The position numbers and the translations under genes are program-made. 5,341 bases of DNA from an uncultured Alphaproteobacteria bacterium (GTDB taxonomy: Bacteria; Pseudomonadota; Alphaproteobacteria; RF32; CAG-239): NCBI GenBank assembly GCA_944391355.1, contig CALXTG010000086.1:1-5341 (forward strand). Direction: 5' to 3'. The notes beneath the pieces were generated by a model. It was not told the origin of the DNA, did no database searches, and saw only the letters and a list, made by a program, of their open reading frames with translations. Below, piece after piece: positions 4,906-5,341 of the stretch; the stretch's first letter is position 1, and each line of letters begins with the position of its first letter.

Positions 4906-5341
4906 ATGTCGGGGATTTCGTTAACAGCGTCAATGCGCAGCAACTTGTTGAGCTTGCAAAATATTGCAAGTCAGCAGGATATTGTGCAAAACCGCTTAGC
5001 GACCGGTCTTAAAGTTTCTTCGGCAATCGATAATCCCTCTTCTTATTACACCGCTTCTTCGTTAAATAACCGCGCCGCCGATTTAACCGCTTTGTTAGAC
5101 GCTATGTCGCAGGGCGTGCAGACGATTAAAGCCGCTTCTGAAGCGATTGCCTCCGGCACTAAATTCCTCGAACAGGCCAAAGCCGTTGTTTCTCAGACTC
5201 TTGAAATCAACAATAATGTTTCTGCGGTCGTCAGCAACGAAACGGAACTTCTTGACGCTGTTGCTTCCGGAAAAGAAGGATTAATTGTCATCAAAGGCAA
5301 AATTACCCTTTCCGATAATATCGAGCTCAAACTCTCTGACG
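4906..5341 (+). CDS. Flagellin, N-terminal part, with an apparent beta-helix-like insertion (cut by window edge)
   Basis: The frame stays open for 145 codons to the edge of the window. Residues 5-105 are the flagellin D0/D1 N-terminal helices: SLTASMRSNLLSLQNI, the QNRLATGLKVSSAIDNPSSY region (28-47), NNRAADL (54-60) and GVQTIKAASEAI (70-81). Flagellin is exported through the flagellar type III system and polymerises into the filament. From about 108 the sequence changes to NETELLDAVASGKEG then LIVIKGKITLSDNIELKLSD, short beta-strands with a turn rhythm like the first rung of a right-handed beta-helix, not the usual D1 helix. The ATG is preceded only by a weak purine run. The family's expected start MSGISLTASM supports this choice over the ATG at codon 10. 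The C-terminal half lies outside. Confidence 0.88.
   Translation, partial: MSGISLTASMRSNLLSLQNIASQQDIVQNRLATGLKVSSAIDNPSSYYTASSLNNRAADLTALLDAMSQGVQTIKAASEAIASGTKFLEQAKAVVSQTLEINNNVSAVVSNETELLDAVASGKEGLIVIKGKITLSDNIELKLSD

Overview
The window is a chromosomal segment that looks alphaproteobacterial, probably an AT-leaning, motile and host-associated or uncultured lineage. Three things point there. The Obg GTPase ends soon after its G domain with the W-S-P tail usual in alphaproteobacteria and has no OCT domain. The flagellin N-terminus (SMRSNLLSLQ type) is of the alphaproteobacterial kind. A long imperfect intergenic palindrome resembles repeats common in alphaproteobacterial genomes. No exact taxon can be assigned from the sequence alone.

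Layout. Positions 1-45 hold the last codons of a + strand gene. Positions 46-440 are non-coding. They hold a well-formed promoter, a roughly 68-nt candidate small RNA ending in an intrinsic terminator, a degenerate four-copy tandem repeat, and a 67-bp imperfect palindrome. From 441 to 3573 all genes lie on the minus strand. In transcription order they are a secreted staphylococcal-type nuclease, rplU (bL21), rpmA (bL27), obgE, rsfS and rlmH. From 3708 the + strand carries a predicted lipoprotein of unknown family with a strong terminator. A 328-bp gap follows (promoter, palindromic repeat, purine-rich leader), then a flagellin gene cut by the right edge.

Functional picture. rplU, rpmA, obgE, rsfS and rlmH form a ribosome block: two large-subunit proteins, the 50S-maturation GTPase, the silencing factor that docks on uL14, and the 23S rRNA methyltransferase. 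A TTGACA/TATATT promoter drives rplU-rpmA, and a GC-rich hairpin partly or fully ends that transcript before obgE. obgE, rsfS and rlmH are tightly spaced, with the rsfS Shine-Dalgarno directly after the obgE stop. nadD and proBA, often found between obgE and rsfS in alphaproteobacteria, are absent here.

The most unusual items are: the flagellin, whose conserved N-terminal helices give way near residue 108 to a sequence resembling the start of a parallel beta-helix domain; its long structured leader with misplaced Shine-Dalgarno-like motifs; the repeat/palindrome composite at 157-414; the unannotated small RNA candidate at 81-148; and a perfect 17-bp palindrome over the -10 box of the lipoprotein promoter.
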